From contig VFFE01006040.1 of assembly GCA_008921705.1 (NCBI GenBank), positions 391,589 through 455,588 of the forward strand: a stretch of 64,000 bases of DNA. The letters are read 5' to 3'. The notes under the pieces were generated by a model, which was given only the letters and a program-made list of their open reading frames with translations, made no database searches and had not been told where the DNA came from. Source of the DNA: Burhinus oedicnemus. Lineage: Eukaryota > Chordata > Aves > Charadriiformes > Burhinidae. Numbering within the stretch: position 1 is the stretch's first letter; each line of letters opens with the position of its first letter. The position numbers and the translations under genes were made by a program. Positions 52,232 through 64,000 of the stretch are shown here, one piece after another.

Positions 52232-54742
52232 AAAGGTTGCAATTGTTTTAGAACAAGCTTTCCTAGATGGAATAACTTCAGTCTTTATTATTTGGTGGTG
52301 GGCTTGGGGATGAATGTTGTCACAAAAGTGTTTGTTTTGAAGTTTGTGAGGACATGCCCAGTGGAGTGAAGTATGGACAGTTATCAGGGTTGAATATTAG
52401 GAATATTAGGGTTTTTGGTTTGGTTGACAGAAATTCAGGAAAAGAAGCTGGGAGGAATCCTAATTGATTGTAGGGAAAAGGGTCTTTCCAGACAGTGAGG
52501 AGGCAGTGGAGGTAGACTGGAAAATCCCTTTTGTATGCTAATAGGAACACAGAACCCTCATATCACTGGCAGCACCATAACACACTGCAAAAAACAATCA
52601 CTAAAAGTGTGCAGTGTACCTGTAGGACAGCTGCAAAATGAAAGCAATTACAGCAACCGTCAGAATAAAGCTGCCTGTGAAGGAAACATATTATTTTGCA
52701 TATTTTATGTATACACTTTCCAAGAAATATGACCTTTATTTTCTAGTTAGAGGGAAGTGCAATCAGAGTCTACACAGCAAAGGGTAGCTGGATCATTAAA
52801 AAGAATATTTTCTCTGATATTAGAAGTCTAAATGGGCACTAGTCCTTATTCACAACCTTGGCTGTTTCTGTCTGCCCTGAGTTAATAAGTGATAAGGCCA
52901 AAAGAGAAATAAATCACTGAAGTCCCTGTCCAAAGAAAACATATTGACTACAGCCAAGCAAATAACAGCCCATAACCAATGGTCCCATTCATCATTCATG
53001 TAATAGGGATATAAAGTATTCTCTACCTATGAAACCATAGAGTAGGAAAAAGCCTGATAAGCCCCCAATCTAAGCTATGTGATTTGATTATTAAAGGACA
53101 TGAACTGTTTGTCACATACCTTTAATCTTTAAGATGTGTTGCCATTTCTAAACTATAAATTTGTGGTAAAGGATTAGAAAGCTATTAACAATAAAGGTAT
53201 AAACTAGACTTTATAAGGATTCCTGCAATTGTCATGCAACCCTGTAGACCCTTGGAACCTTAACCTATTGAATATGATATAACATAGTTATCTGACCTTC
53301 AAAGCCAATAAACCATTTTTTGCTTTCCAAGTTCCAGACTTACTCCATGAAAAATTAACCCTCTGGGTTCACAAAATAAGCCTTGTAAATTCTTTTCTTT
53401 ATCCCCACCCCAAAACCTTTAAATTTTCATGCCCTTGCTTCAAAACTCTCTTATTCTAGACCGAAATTGTTAATATTTTTTTTTATTTTCCTTTTAGCTC
53501 ATGTCAGTTGATAAGATATTATTCCCCCTTTTAAAAAAAAATGGCCAATAAAAGAGAGAGCTGAGATGAATTTCTAAAAAGCTTGAATTGTGCTCTGTTT
53601 CTACAGGGGGCTTCACTGTCTTGTTTCTTAATGTATGAGCATTCAGATTAAACAAATGCCTCAGAAATGGACAGTTTATAGTAGCAGCAGTGGCTGTACT
53701 GCTTACCTTAATGCATTTTGATCCTGTGCCCTGACAAGAGGGACAAGGCACGATCTTTTTGCTGGTCCAGAAAGCCGACTCCTTGGCTACTTGTTGCCAC
53801 TGCAGTATTTCATAGCTGGGAATTCTGGCTGCCTTGCAGGTATATATATACCTGACTCATCCTTCCCGTGGTTCTCATGGGGTGCAGCAGGTTTTGATTT
53901 CTGCCTGGAACCACGTGCAGGATTTACGGTGTGTTGTTGAAAAATGGCCAAGCTGTGGGCTAGACTGTCAGAGGTGCCCGTGCGCACAGCATGCTGGCTC
54001 TGGCGAGGAAGTCAGAACATGAATTTGGTGCACGGCCGCCCGAGGCACGCTCTTGCACAGCACTACCTGCAAAATAGTCTCCTTAAGATGTGCTTAATCC
54101 TTTGAGGTGCTTGTTAGTGAGGGTTCATTTTGCTTAGGCATTTTGCTACACAAGTGAACACTGTAAGGCTGGCTCAGACCAGCAGTGTGGTGGGCAGCCA
54201 TCATTCCCTGGAGGCAGGACTTGGGCAGCCTCGCTTGCTTTGCGCTTGTACTAGCATCCCTATGCAGCCAGTAATGCTTATCTAGCCTGGTTAAAGCTTG
54301 CAGACAGCAATGACTACAGAGTAGATGTGTCCCAATATAGCCCGTGTCTACAGATTCAGGCTTTTTTGTTAATATATAGATAAAAGGAAAATCTTGTACT
54401 TGCAGCCTTTCATCTCAGTGGATGCGGGAGCAATTTATTGCATGGAGTGTGAAGTTCTTTGTACTTTTCTGCTATCTTGCAAGAACTCACACAGGCTCTT
54501 CTGCTTAGTTATGAAGATATCAAGTGCATAAGTGATGTGGTCTGCCGTGGTATCTGGGTAGAGATAGTGGAAACAGTTTAGTCCCAGTATGACTAGGCTC
54601 GATCCTGGAAGCTTCTCAGGCCTGCCCAAAACACTGCAGAGTTGCCTCCTGGTGCAGGCTGCAGCGTCCATTGTTACTTTATCTGAAGTCAGTTTGAGTA
54701 TTTCTGTATGTAATGTACTGCAGTCTGCAGTGCAGACACGGT

Positions 54743-54770
54743 CTTGTAGGTCGAGACTTGTAGGTCGAGA
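54743..54770 (+). repeat. Perfect 14-bp tandem duplication
   Basis: 'cttgtaggtcgaga' occurs twice back to back without a mismatch. Confidence 0.95.
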
Positions 54771-55771
54771 GACGCTGTATTGCTGGCACAAAGGAGCCCA
54801 CGGAGGGAAAGACAAGCAACTCAGAAAGGAAGGGAATTGTAACCACGGTGTTTTAAATGATCTGAGACATTTGGCAATAGTCCACATTTATTTCATTATA
54901 ATGGCTGACTAATGTCTTAGAGAAAGTAGAATTTCTTGAGGATTCAATCTGCACAAAAGTTTCAACAATCTCAACAAACTTCCCTAGGACCTTCTGGCAG
55001 ATCTCTGTCATCACTCAGTTGCTGATGTTGCTAAGGAAGGACATTATGGCGTTAATACTACAGAATTTTTTTTTAAACTTCTCCAACTCCACCTCCTGCA
55101 AAAAAAATATCACGAGCCCAATTGTTTGAGGTCTGTATGTAACTATATAACCTTCACTGAAACATGTTTTGCCATTGGATCTTGCCATTGATCTGTTGTG
55201 ACCTCTCCAGTTAATTACAGAAGTATAAAACCATCATTACTTAATTCTGCCAAGCCAAGTGTATGCAGATCTTTTATTCCACAAGGTAGGACAGAAGTTA
55301 TTTAATATATTAGTACACAAAGACATTAGTATGATGTAAATTGGACTGTGTCAGCATGTCAGTTATTCTGCATGAACTTCTTTCATACCCATGCCGAACT
55401 TAGGCTACCAAGTACCAGATAGTTCATGGCAGTTTACACCTTGGGGAGGTAAGTGTGAACCATCCATTTAGTATCACAATAAAGAGCCTGGATTTGGACA
55501 GTTACCCTTGAAGACCTACAGTCTTGCACAGTTTGCCCAAAGGTATTTGCATGGCCATACCCACTGTTATTTTATCTTTCAGTGTCTTTAATTTCTCTCT
55601 TCTCCCTTCCCTCCCAAATGTGATTTTTTTCATCTTTTTCCTGTTGGTATAAATTGTGGTTAACCTCTTTGCATGAAGAGTTGTGGACTTGAACTGCTCT
55701 TGCATAGCACCAGGTGTCAGCGTTGGTGGTTAATAAGAGGAAACCCCATTCCCAGCAGACAGAGGGTTAAT

Positions 55772-55850
55772 TAAAAAAAAACAAAAAAAAACCAAAACAA
55801 AAAAAAAACCAAAAAACAAACCCAAAAACAAAAAAAACCCCACCAAACCA
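55772..55850 (+). repeat. A-rich/AC low-complexity block
   Basis: Almost only A and C, with runs of A broken by C, CC and CCC. It looks like the reverse-strand counterpart of the G/T-rich blocks elsewhere in the window and may be the decayed tail of a minus-oriented or plus-oriented retroposon; no element body was recognised next to it. Confidence 0.75.
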
Positions 55851-58239
55851 GAGAAATCCCACACAATAAACTAAGACTGTTTTGGGGTTTTTTTAAGTCC
55901 CCATGGGACAGAAAATGCACATGGAAATTAAGATGTAACGGCATCTAGCAAAGATACATGTTTGTTAAAACAGAAAGTGGTGCCAAATTCTCCATTTTAA
56001 ATCTGTGAAAATTACAGACCAAAACCTGTGATGTCGATGAATAACTGACATTTGCTGTCACTTTTTAGTACTGCAGCATCTTCCAGGGTGGGCTTTATTC
56101 CTTTTCAACACGATGAGGTCCTCTTTTACCTTGTCTGCATAAGGGATAGAAATCTAGTGAGCCCTACTGACCCTGCCTTTGGAGCTCTGGGGCATGATAC
56201 CCCCTTGACTGTCTCAGACATTATCTTAGAAGTAGGTGAATCACCATCAGGAAACTCTTCTCTTTGTCCTCTGTCTGCAGATGGGCTCTGCACTTGGGTG
56301 GCTGAAGCTGGGTGAGAAGCACTACACCTTCAGTGACCCCACATGCTAGTTTCTGAAATACATGTGCTTAATGTCCCCTTTTTGGTTTGGTTTTTGGTTG
56401 TGTGTCGTCGTCCCCCCCCCCCAACTTATGTCCTATTCCTAGCTTTTGGTGGGGTACTTTCCTTAGAAGACTACAACTCATCAAATAAAAATACGTAGTT
56501 TGTATGCTCAGGCAGTTCTAGCAGCAAGCTTGTATTTGTAAAAATGAAAGGCAAGATTTTACTGCCAGAAGTAACCGTGAATTCATGTTGAAGGGTCACT
56601 TCTGCGAGGGAAGTATTTTTTCCAAATGTAGATCTCTGACTAGTTTCTCCCCGAAGCTCACATGCATGTTGTGCGCAGCTACTAGAAACAGTCGTTACAT
56701 TGTTGTTCCTAAAAATAGGCCTTCAAGTGGCCATCATACTGAAAAACAATAATATTTTCTCAACAGGTTTTTATTTTTGAGGTACTTTTGGTTCCCTTAA
56801 ATCTTGCATTGAAACGTGTGTCTTTTTTTGTAAAAGGAAGAGAGTGAAACATGCCTATTTGCCTTAGGTTGTGTTTTCCCTGGGTGTTTTTGTCAGCTCA
56901 CTCTGTTATTGGTACAGGGGCTTTCGGGTTCTGGCAGGTCAGGGACAGGAACAAGAATCTGCACTAGGTATCTTTGGTCCTGGAATGAAGAATTTAGTTC
57001 AAATTTCCCAAAGCCAGGCCCTATCTGCACATCATTGCTTCACTGAAACTGTTCATCCTTGCATTGCTTGCAAGTTCTGTTAAAAAGACAAATGAAGCTT
57101 CTTTAAATTGGGGCCTAAGGGAAAGGATGGCAATGACCCCCTCCCCTCTCTAATTTCCCCCATTAGACTTTTTTTCGCAGATGTTCATACTGATTAGAGC
57201 TGGCAAATAAGGGTATTTCTGTGGACCATGAATATTCATTTGTTTTTTGGCAATGAATTTCCTTCAGTTTCCCTGTAGTGTTTTGCTCCCTGTGAATGTT
57301 TGAACAAGCGCCTTAGCTGAGACAGTCCATTTTAAGAAAAACTCAGAGTGTACTTTGGAAAGTGAATATGTCTTTGCCTGAACAAAGGGATGTAAAACTT
57401 ACTGTTGGTTGTTAAGAAACATGACTCGAAAACAGCAAACACACAGGTGAGGTGACGTCCTCTCTGAACGTATGATATAAATGGAGAATATAAACCAAAA
57501 ATTTATAACAATCCACTCTTTAATGATCTATCTATGAGGATAAGCTTGATCAGAAAAGCTATTTGACAAATACTTTCAGCTAACAAGTTAATTGGAGAAA
57601 AATATCTCTTTGGACAGGTACTGAAAGGGAATGGTTTGTTACGAATTATGCACCCCACCGTAGTACTGATGCCCAGATCCGAAGAAGCTGCTGGACTTGC
57701 TTTTTGAGGGGTCTGCAATGCTATGCCTAATTAGACCAAATGGATATGAGCAGAAATCCGTGCAATTTATAGCAGAAAATCCCAGAGATTTTTTTTTTCC
57801 TTTTAAAATTTTTAAAGTCTTATAAGATGTTGAATGGAGATTACTGTACCTCCTACTGTTTGATGTCGTAATTCTGCAGTAAACATGAGGATAGAAGTTG
57901 TAGCCGATGTGTAGCGTATCCTCCACTGCAGTCAATAAGCAGCCAGGCCAGGCAGACTGCACGGAAGAATTCAGCAGAATTCCTCTGACTTCAATGGGAA
58001 TCTGCGTTATCCTTTTGAATTGCAACATTGCGGTCCTTGGGATCACCCAAAATTGTCAGTATTTTCTGTGTAGCACCTTAATACTTACCCTGCACGTTCT
58101 GTGGAATAATGTACACAATTTTACAATAACTGTGTAATTAACTCACTTTGCTACTCCCCTCTCCAGGGAAACTCATGCTTCTATTAATGCTATTAGGAAG
58201 GTCCTATGCATAGAACAAAGAAAGTGGTGCAGCAGATGA

Positions 58240-58440
58240 GTTAACATGATTTGATTTGCAGATGCTTTAAACACTTAGCAGGAGACAGCTACGGAAGCTA
58301 ATTAAATCACTCTGAGGTGCACAGGATTATCTGCTTTGTAAGAAACAATTTCAGTGAATTATGGTCCCCCTTTAGCTGAGGGGAAGTAAAAAGCATATTT
58401 GTTTGGAATTAAATTTCCCACGCAAGGTGCCCATCAGACC
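58240..58440. promoter_or_regulatory. Candidate conserved noncoding element
   Basis: Contains AGCTAATTAAATC (TAATTA at 58299-58304) and a second AATTAAATTT word near 58408 in non-repetitive sequence. Inference only. Confidence 0.25.
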
Positions 58441-61400
58441 TCTCTTTCCCTGTACTTCTAAAATGGTCTTCTTCTGTAGCTAATATTTTCTAGGAACGTG
58501 AATTTTGACTTTTTAAGAGTGGCGCTGCTTCCAACTTTCTTGTGTAAAAATCTTTCTACTTAGCTATTGATTAGGATCTGCCTTTAAGCAGTGCCTTGAG
58601 TAAAAAATCATGTTGGTACATTCACTGCCTCTCAGATACTGCATCTTATTTAGTGTACCGGAATTCCCAGTTTAAAGTAATCACAAAATTTATGGAGAAA
58701 CGGATAAAAAAGGTTGTAAAATATCGATTTGGGGAAAATAATAACACAACTCATCTATAATAAGAAGAAAAATGAAGCAATAATTCAGGTGTATTGAACG
58801 GCTTGCTGCTGGAAGTATTGATCCGGTGCTTTAGTGTGCAACATCGCACCTAACATTGCAATGGAAGAACAGCACTGCATTCCCCCGCTCATTATTTCAC
58901 AGACACTATTGCCTTGTTACACAGGTCCCACAGAGCCTGGACTGCCAGCAGGGAAAGAGAGGAGCCCCCAAAATAACCACAAACCTGTAATATCTTAATG
59001 TCACTGTATCCCGCTGTAACAACATGCAGACATTGTGCTCCCGTGCTCCTCTTATGACAATCCTGTAGTTTGGCTTTGCTTGAGTTTTTTTGCTCTTGCT
59101 CTCTTGGCTATATCACATTTATTGCCTGTGTTCTGTACCTCTGTGCTGTCTCTTTTGATAGCACGTAATCAGAAATGGTGTAATTGAGGAAACATGCTTT
59201 CCTTAAATATTGCCTTTCAGGATCCACGTATAAAAATTCCTAATCATATTGCTGTGTTTCCTTGCTGTGGCAATAAGCAAACATTGGAAAAAGGACAGCA
59301 AAGGTCAGTGGAATTTTAAAATAAGCACCCCGACATTTCCACAGCATTAAACTCGATCATGCAACATTGCATTTCTGTTTATCTGCTGACATCTGCAAAG
59401 GTATCACACTTGATTGTTTGGCATAAATAATTTAGCAGCAAGAATTTTATAATGAACACAGATAAGATTTACCTATGTAAAAAAAAAAAAAATTAAGAAG
59501 AAATTGCACAAGGTAAAAAATAGTGAACTCCTGAACAGGGCAACATTTTAGCACTTTCTGAAGACAACCATGCATCCTGCTCTGTGAGGAGGCTGCTTTC
59601 TAAGTGCCTGCAAACTTACTGCATCCCCCATGATCGTTATCTGGAAACATGAGACAGACCAGATGAGCAAGTTCTGAACAGATCAGGCCTCCTGCAAATT
59701 TCAGCTAACATTGATCTGCAGGATTTGCACTGGATCCTTGGCATTGTTGGGCTTGCAAGGTTTGTCCTTTTTTCCCCTTTAATCCACACAGTAGTGGGAG
59801 AGAGTGAAACAGACACTCCCGATCAAGGAATGGGGGGAAGGGAAGAAAAATGAAAAGAGGAAAATAGTCTATGGCCGATGCAGAGGCCAAAGAAAATTGC
59901 TTTCTGTAATCTGCAAGGCCCTGCAGTAAGACTCTTGACCCATCGATACTGAAGCGAGCACAGGTTGCAATGGTCAAAGCATCTCACCATGCACAGCTGT
60001 CTCAGGCACAAGTTCTCCATCCATCGGTGTGTGTTTTCCCAGGGCAAGGAGGGCTGAGGAGTGTGCCATGGCTGCAGCCCTGGGAGGTTTATGATCCCTT
60101 TCATTTGCGTGCTTGCAGGTCTACGCTGGCTCAGGAAGCAGAAAACAGGCAATAGTTTTCATAACCTAAATAACATTTCTAGTTTAGAAACCCCGGGGGA
60201 AAAATCATTGTCAAGCCGGCAGGTTGAGATGGCATGATGATAAATGACTGAGGTGTGTGTTCTGATTCTGCGGGGACACGTGGGGTGAAGAAAACCCTCT
60301 TCTCTTGCACTCTTTGCATCTACAGTCAGGAAGGGACAATTGCAATCTGGAGACATACTCTTGCCTCTGGAAAGAGGTGGGACCATGCCTTTCTATTCAC
60401 TGAAAGAATTATTTTCTTGTGGGTCAAGGTGTTTGTGGTGTAGCATCTTTTTAAGGCGCTGGCAATGACTGTGGGTTTGATCTGCCTTTGGTGATTACAG
60501 TCATAGCACAGACAAAAAAAGTGTGTTATGGCTAACACAGGAAACGAGTATGGCATGGGGTGTCAACAGAGCAGTTAAGCAGTTTCATCGGTTCACACGT
60601 GTTTTTTTTTAAAAAACAAGTTGAGACTTACACTGTTATTAGCCAATGAAAGTTTTCTTACCAAAAAAATTTCCTAGGGATCTGTGTAATAAAGCCTAAA
60701 GCTGCATGAAATTCATCACAGTTATTTTCTCAAATTTGTGCAGTAATTCCTTAATAACTTTTATCCCTCTAGATTTCACAAATTTGGTAATTTGAATTTT
60801 TATGGAAGTTTTTTTTTTTCAAAGTACTACTTACAATGCCAGATTTTTTTTTTCCAGGAAAATTGATTTTTTCACGTCTCATAATAAAAACTTCTTTACA
60901 CTAAAAATCAGTAAAAATGGGGGTCTCTTGTTTATTTACTACTTCTTTTTAGAAGCTCTGCACACTTTTAAAAATGTTAAACTGATAAAAGTTCCATATT
61001 TACATACATTGCTAGTTAATTTTCAGTATTATTTTGATTAAAAACAGTGTAAATCAATCGGTATCCTTTAAATTTCAAGAACATACTTAGAAGCAGCTAA
61101 ATAACTTGGTGAAAGTAAAGGAAACTCTTTAGGTTACTTAAGTGCTCTATTAAATTAGGAATCTAATTGTCAATCTTTGCAAAGTTTCATGGAATTATTC
61201 TAAGAATTACGATACCCACGGTCCTTACAGTAAGCACAAATGTTTAGTGGACTTTCCCTCTTGTATTTTGATCTTCGCCATTCCATTTCATAGTCATGCT
61301 GATCAATAGGCTTAGTTGGACTTGGGTTGTCTCCCTGTACATCCTGAGCTAAGCCCACTTGTTTCTCTTCTACCAGCACTGGTAGGATCCCCTCTTAACG

Positions 61401-62966
61401 TTTGCTTTATGCTGCTGTTACCTACTCCAGGGCGTCTTCCATCTCTGAAACCTCTGTTGGACCATTGTTGCTGAAGGAAAGCTGGGTAGCCTTTAATATG
61501 ATTTAAGATACTAATATGTGTATTGTAATTATAGGTATGGATGTAGTAGGTAAAACCACACACTGACTTGAGTCCCACATACCTCTTGGGCAAAATAAAT
61601 ATTGGCTCTGTCTTCTGTTGGCTTTCATTTCTACTCTTGTTTTGTTAGTTCTGTGTAAGTATTTATCCAAGCCTTTTTAATGTGGTCTGAATTGGGCTGC
61701 TTTGCACGGCACTTTGACAATTGCTGGTACCTTTTGAGAGAGCAAGATGGTTATGTACACAGCATTTTCTTATTAGACGATTTCCTGTAACACGTGTAGG
61801 CAGTTTGATTTCTTTTAAGCTCTAGTCTGGCAAAACAGAGGGGAATAAGGCTAGAGCAATTGTATTACCTTGTTAAATAGCTTAGAGCTTATTTAGATAA
61901 AGAATTACTTGGTGCTTTTCATAGTATGTCGTACAGTTGCCTTTTTTTTTGTAGCCATCTTTTTTACATTTTGTTCTTTGTTATTCTGATGATGCTGAAA
62001 GACAAAGAAACAAACTCCCCTCCATTAACTCACTCCAAAGAACGTACCATCTCTTTCTATTTTCTTGTTAAAATGAAATTGTGTGCAATTTGTAGGAAAT
62101 TGAAACCACATTTTTCACTTAACTTTCCAAAATTAAAATTTATGAGGAAAAAGAAGCAATAAAGCAGTTACAATCTGGTCATTTATAATTATCTCTGCGG
62201 TTGAAGTAGTTCCACATTTAAAGAAAGTGACACCAAAAGTTTATCAAGCTTGTGTCACGATCAAAAATTTCACTTCTCTTTTATTATTTTAGACCACAAG
62301 AACTGCTGAAACCAGTATTATGCACTTGGAAATTATCTTGGTGAAAAAGAAATTGGGAGATCTATAGAAACAAAGCTTTTCTAACTGAGAAACACAGAGC
62401 ACTCTTTATCTTCCTTATTCATTTAAGAATATCAGTGTTAAAATAAATTTAACAAATTGTGCTCTTTAAGCTGATTTAATGGAATTTGTTGTGAAAAAGC
62501 TTAATTTTCCTCTAGATCTACTTCTATGTATGTGTTTCACATTATTCTCTTTCTTTTGCTGTTGCGTTTTCCCTCCACTGCATTGCTCGCTCTCCGAGAA
62601 CAATGGAAATGACAGTCCAGCGCCAGAAATCTCAACTGCTCCAGCTCTAGAATGTTAGTGGCACTTGCTTTAGTTTTCTCATTTTGCCTTTTTTGTCTCT
62701 GAATTAAAATCAAGCCAAATGATGGATGCCCATTACAATCAATTGTTTCAGACAAGCCACCAAAAGTATTGTAGGATTCATTTACATTTAATCAAATTAC
62801 ACTTTATTTGCAATTCAGGGAAATGAGAACTCTGCAGTAAATCAAATATTTCCTCTCCAAGGGCCCCATTCAGCAGAAAATATCCACAGTCTTCCAAGCT
62901 TGTGCCTCAATGTATGTAGCAAATCTTCCAGCGGGAGGAGAGCTTGTGCCAACAAACCATCTATCG

Positions 62967-63174
62967 CAGTGTCTTTTCAACATTTTCCAGGGTTGCGGAC
63001 ACCTAAATATCTTCCAGTACAAATGCAGACCCTTGAACAATGAATTGTGCACTGACTTTAAGCCTGCTGACAGTAGGCTTGCGTCTCTCTTAGTTCCCTC
63101 TCATGGACTGCCAAGAAACAGTTGCAGGACTTCTGAGGTCTGGAGGTTTGTACACCACAGGTTGAAAAATACTG
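62967..63174. mobile_element. Decayed hAT-like MITE (non-autonomous DNA transposon), 208 bp
   Basis: The left end reads CAGTGTCTTTTCAACATTTT and the reverse complement of the right end reads CAGTATTTTTCAACCTGTGG, giving imperfect terminal inverted repeats of the CAGTG-type hAT class. Inside the left end is a 'ttgcggacacctaaa' stretch like that of non-autonomous hAT elements I know from reptile and bird DNA (TIRs resembling CAGTGGTTCTCAACC, followed by 'gcggacc'). The 8-bp flanks, atctatcg and ctctttgc, share only four positions but both resemble the degenerate nTCTAGAn target preferred by Charlie-type hATs. It has no coding capacity. The exact family is not assigned. Confidence 0.65.
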
Positions 63175-63699
63175 CTCTTTGCTTTACAGATCCTGTGATT
63201 TTAATGGGAAATTAATGACAGTCACTAAATGTCATTCATATTTTGAAGAAATTCTACTTGAAGGCAATAGTACAGCCTTGGGCGTTTAGTCATTTTTACT
63301 CAATAGTGCCTTAAGGAGAAGTTAGAAAACTTTATTTGCTTTGGAATAGGAGGTAATCTTTGACTCACAGCTTCTTTTCTGTGCATTTTACTACTGAAAA
63401 ATTGTGCCCAACAGGCAACTCTTTTACCCTTACCCATCACAACACAGCGTAATGAATTCTGAATCTTGTCCCTTGTGATTGTTCACATATTTAGCCAGAT
63501 ACAACTTGAGTGATACCAGGATCTCGATATTGCCTGGTGCTATGAGTGACCACCTACCAGACACTGCAAACGGCAGATCCACAGTACTGGTGAGAAGTAG
63601 CTTGTCATCCAATTACAGAAAACAATTTTTAGGTCTCAGACTTCTTGTGTGATTTTGACTGTTATTTACAGTCAGAATTTTAATTATATTTAGAGTCCT

Positions 63700-63840
63700 G
63701 AAAGGTCATTTAGGTGCCTGCTGCAATTTTTAAATAAGCATAGGTACCTAAATTTTATGGCTTTTTGGCTGTTGGTTCCCCAGCTCTAAAATGGAGATAA
63801 AATGCAGGACTACTATAAATTATAGGGAACGTATGATGCC
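63700..63840. repeat. Possible mosaic of fold-back and MIR-like fragments
   Basis: 'tttaggtgcctgctgcaatt' and 'cataggtacctaaattttat' look like two arms of the 24.6-kb repeat type. They are followed by 'cccagctctaaaatggagat', which resembles the MIR core CCCATCTGTAAAATGGGGAT. Low confidence. Confidence 0.3.
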
Positions 63841-64000
63841 AAATAATGTGGAAGGAGATCTGATGCTAAGGCAAAAACCGCTGCATAGGTACCTGATGAA
63901 GAGGGTTACTTCACTCTTGCTGTTGAAAATACATCTTCATTGCTGGGGAAATACCCTGAAAGTTAGGGGCCCCACAGCCGTAATCTGATTGGAATACAGA

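Larger units (their letters stand above)
45804..64000 (+). other. EBF1: EBF1 intron downstream of exon D (partial, at least 18.2 kb)
   Basis: Starts at gtaagg and runs off the window. The next expected EBF1 exon (encoding LNEPTIDYGFQRLQK) was looked for and not found. Contents include an enhancer-like stretch (47780-48060), two competing hairpins (48420-48477), a G-rich/AG microsatellite block (48538-48592), a G run (52217-52231), a possible LTR-like segment (about 52880-53400), a perfect 14-bp tandem duplication (54743-54770), an A/C-rich block (55772-55850), a TAATTA-containing AT-rich stretch (58240-58440), a hAT-like MITE (62967-63174) and a possible repeat mosaic at the end (63700-63840). 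Confidence 0.85.

Noticed and set aside
54435..54887. 150-codon open frame on the - strand.
   Set aside because: No recognisable motif; opposite-strand frame of similar length; no evidence of transcription or homology.
45804..64000. Search for the next EBF1 exon (LNEPTIDYGFQRLQK...).
   Set aside because: No segment with that reading and flanking AG/GT was found; the exon should lie beyond 64000.

Overview
The window is vertebrate nuclear DNA from the middle of one large, intron-rich gene read on the + strand: EBF1 (early B-cell factor 1, the COE/Olf-1/EBF transcription factor family). Four coding exons can be placed to the base by reading frame and splice sites: 7120-7201, 15068-15209, 37720-37850 and 45677-45803. 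They join in frame into 160 consecutive residues (about residues 186-345 in mammalian EBF1 numbering). These cover the C-terminal part of the DNA-binding domain and the whole IPT/TIG domain. The exons coding for the N-terminus, the zinc knuckle, the helix-loop-helix and the C-terminal activation region were not found and should lie outside the window. Ile in the LQVIFGT segment and Thr in KGTPG point to EBF1 rather than EBF2 or EBF3.

Organism: low interspersed-repeat density, CR1-related relics, MIR-like SINE relics, old fold-back repeats with a 'CCTGATTC...' type end and many short simple repeats suggest a sauropsid, most likely a bird. This is inference; the exons are too conserved to decide it.

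Layout: partial intron (1-7119); exon A (DNA-binding domain); 7.9 kb intron; exon B (end of DNA-binding domain and linker, with a second in-frame donor 24 nt upstream); 22.5 kb intron; exon C (first half of IPT/TIG); 7.8 kb intron; exon D (second half of IPT/TIG); then at least 18.2 kb of the next intron to the window end. I see no second protein-coding gene, no RNA gene and no complete mobile element. The open reading frames of 60-180 codons scattered over both strands look like chance frames in intron sequence, apart from three that merely run through exons B, C or D.

The most useful leads are the tandem alternative donors of exon B, which predict an isoform lacking eight residues; an inverted pair of octamer (POU-factor) motifs just downstream of exon C; two perfect EBF-type palindromes inside EBF1's own introns; several enhancer-like stretches rich in homeodomain/octamer motifs; and a set of decayed transposons (a hAT-like MITE, two CR1-related pieces, MIR-like SINEs, fold-back repeats). 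I found no evidence of a new biological system.
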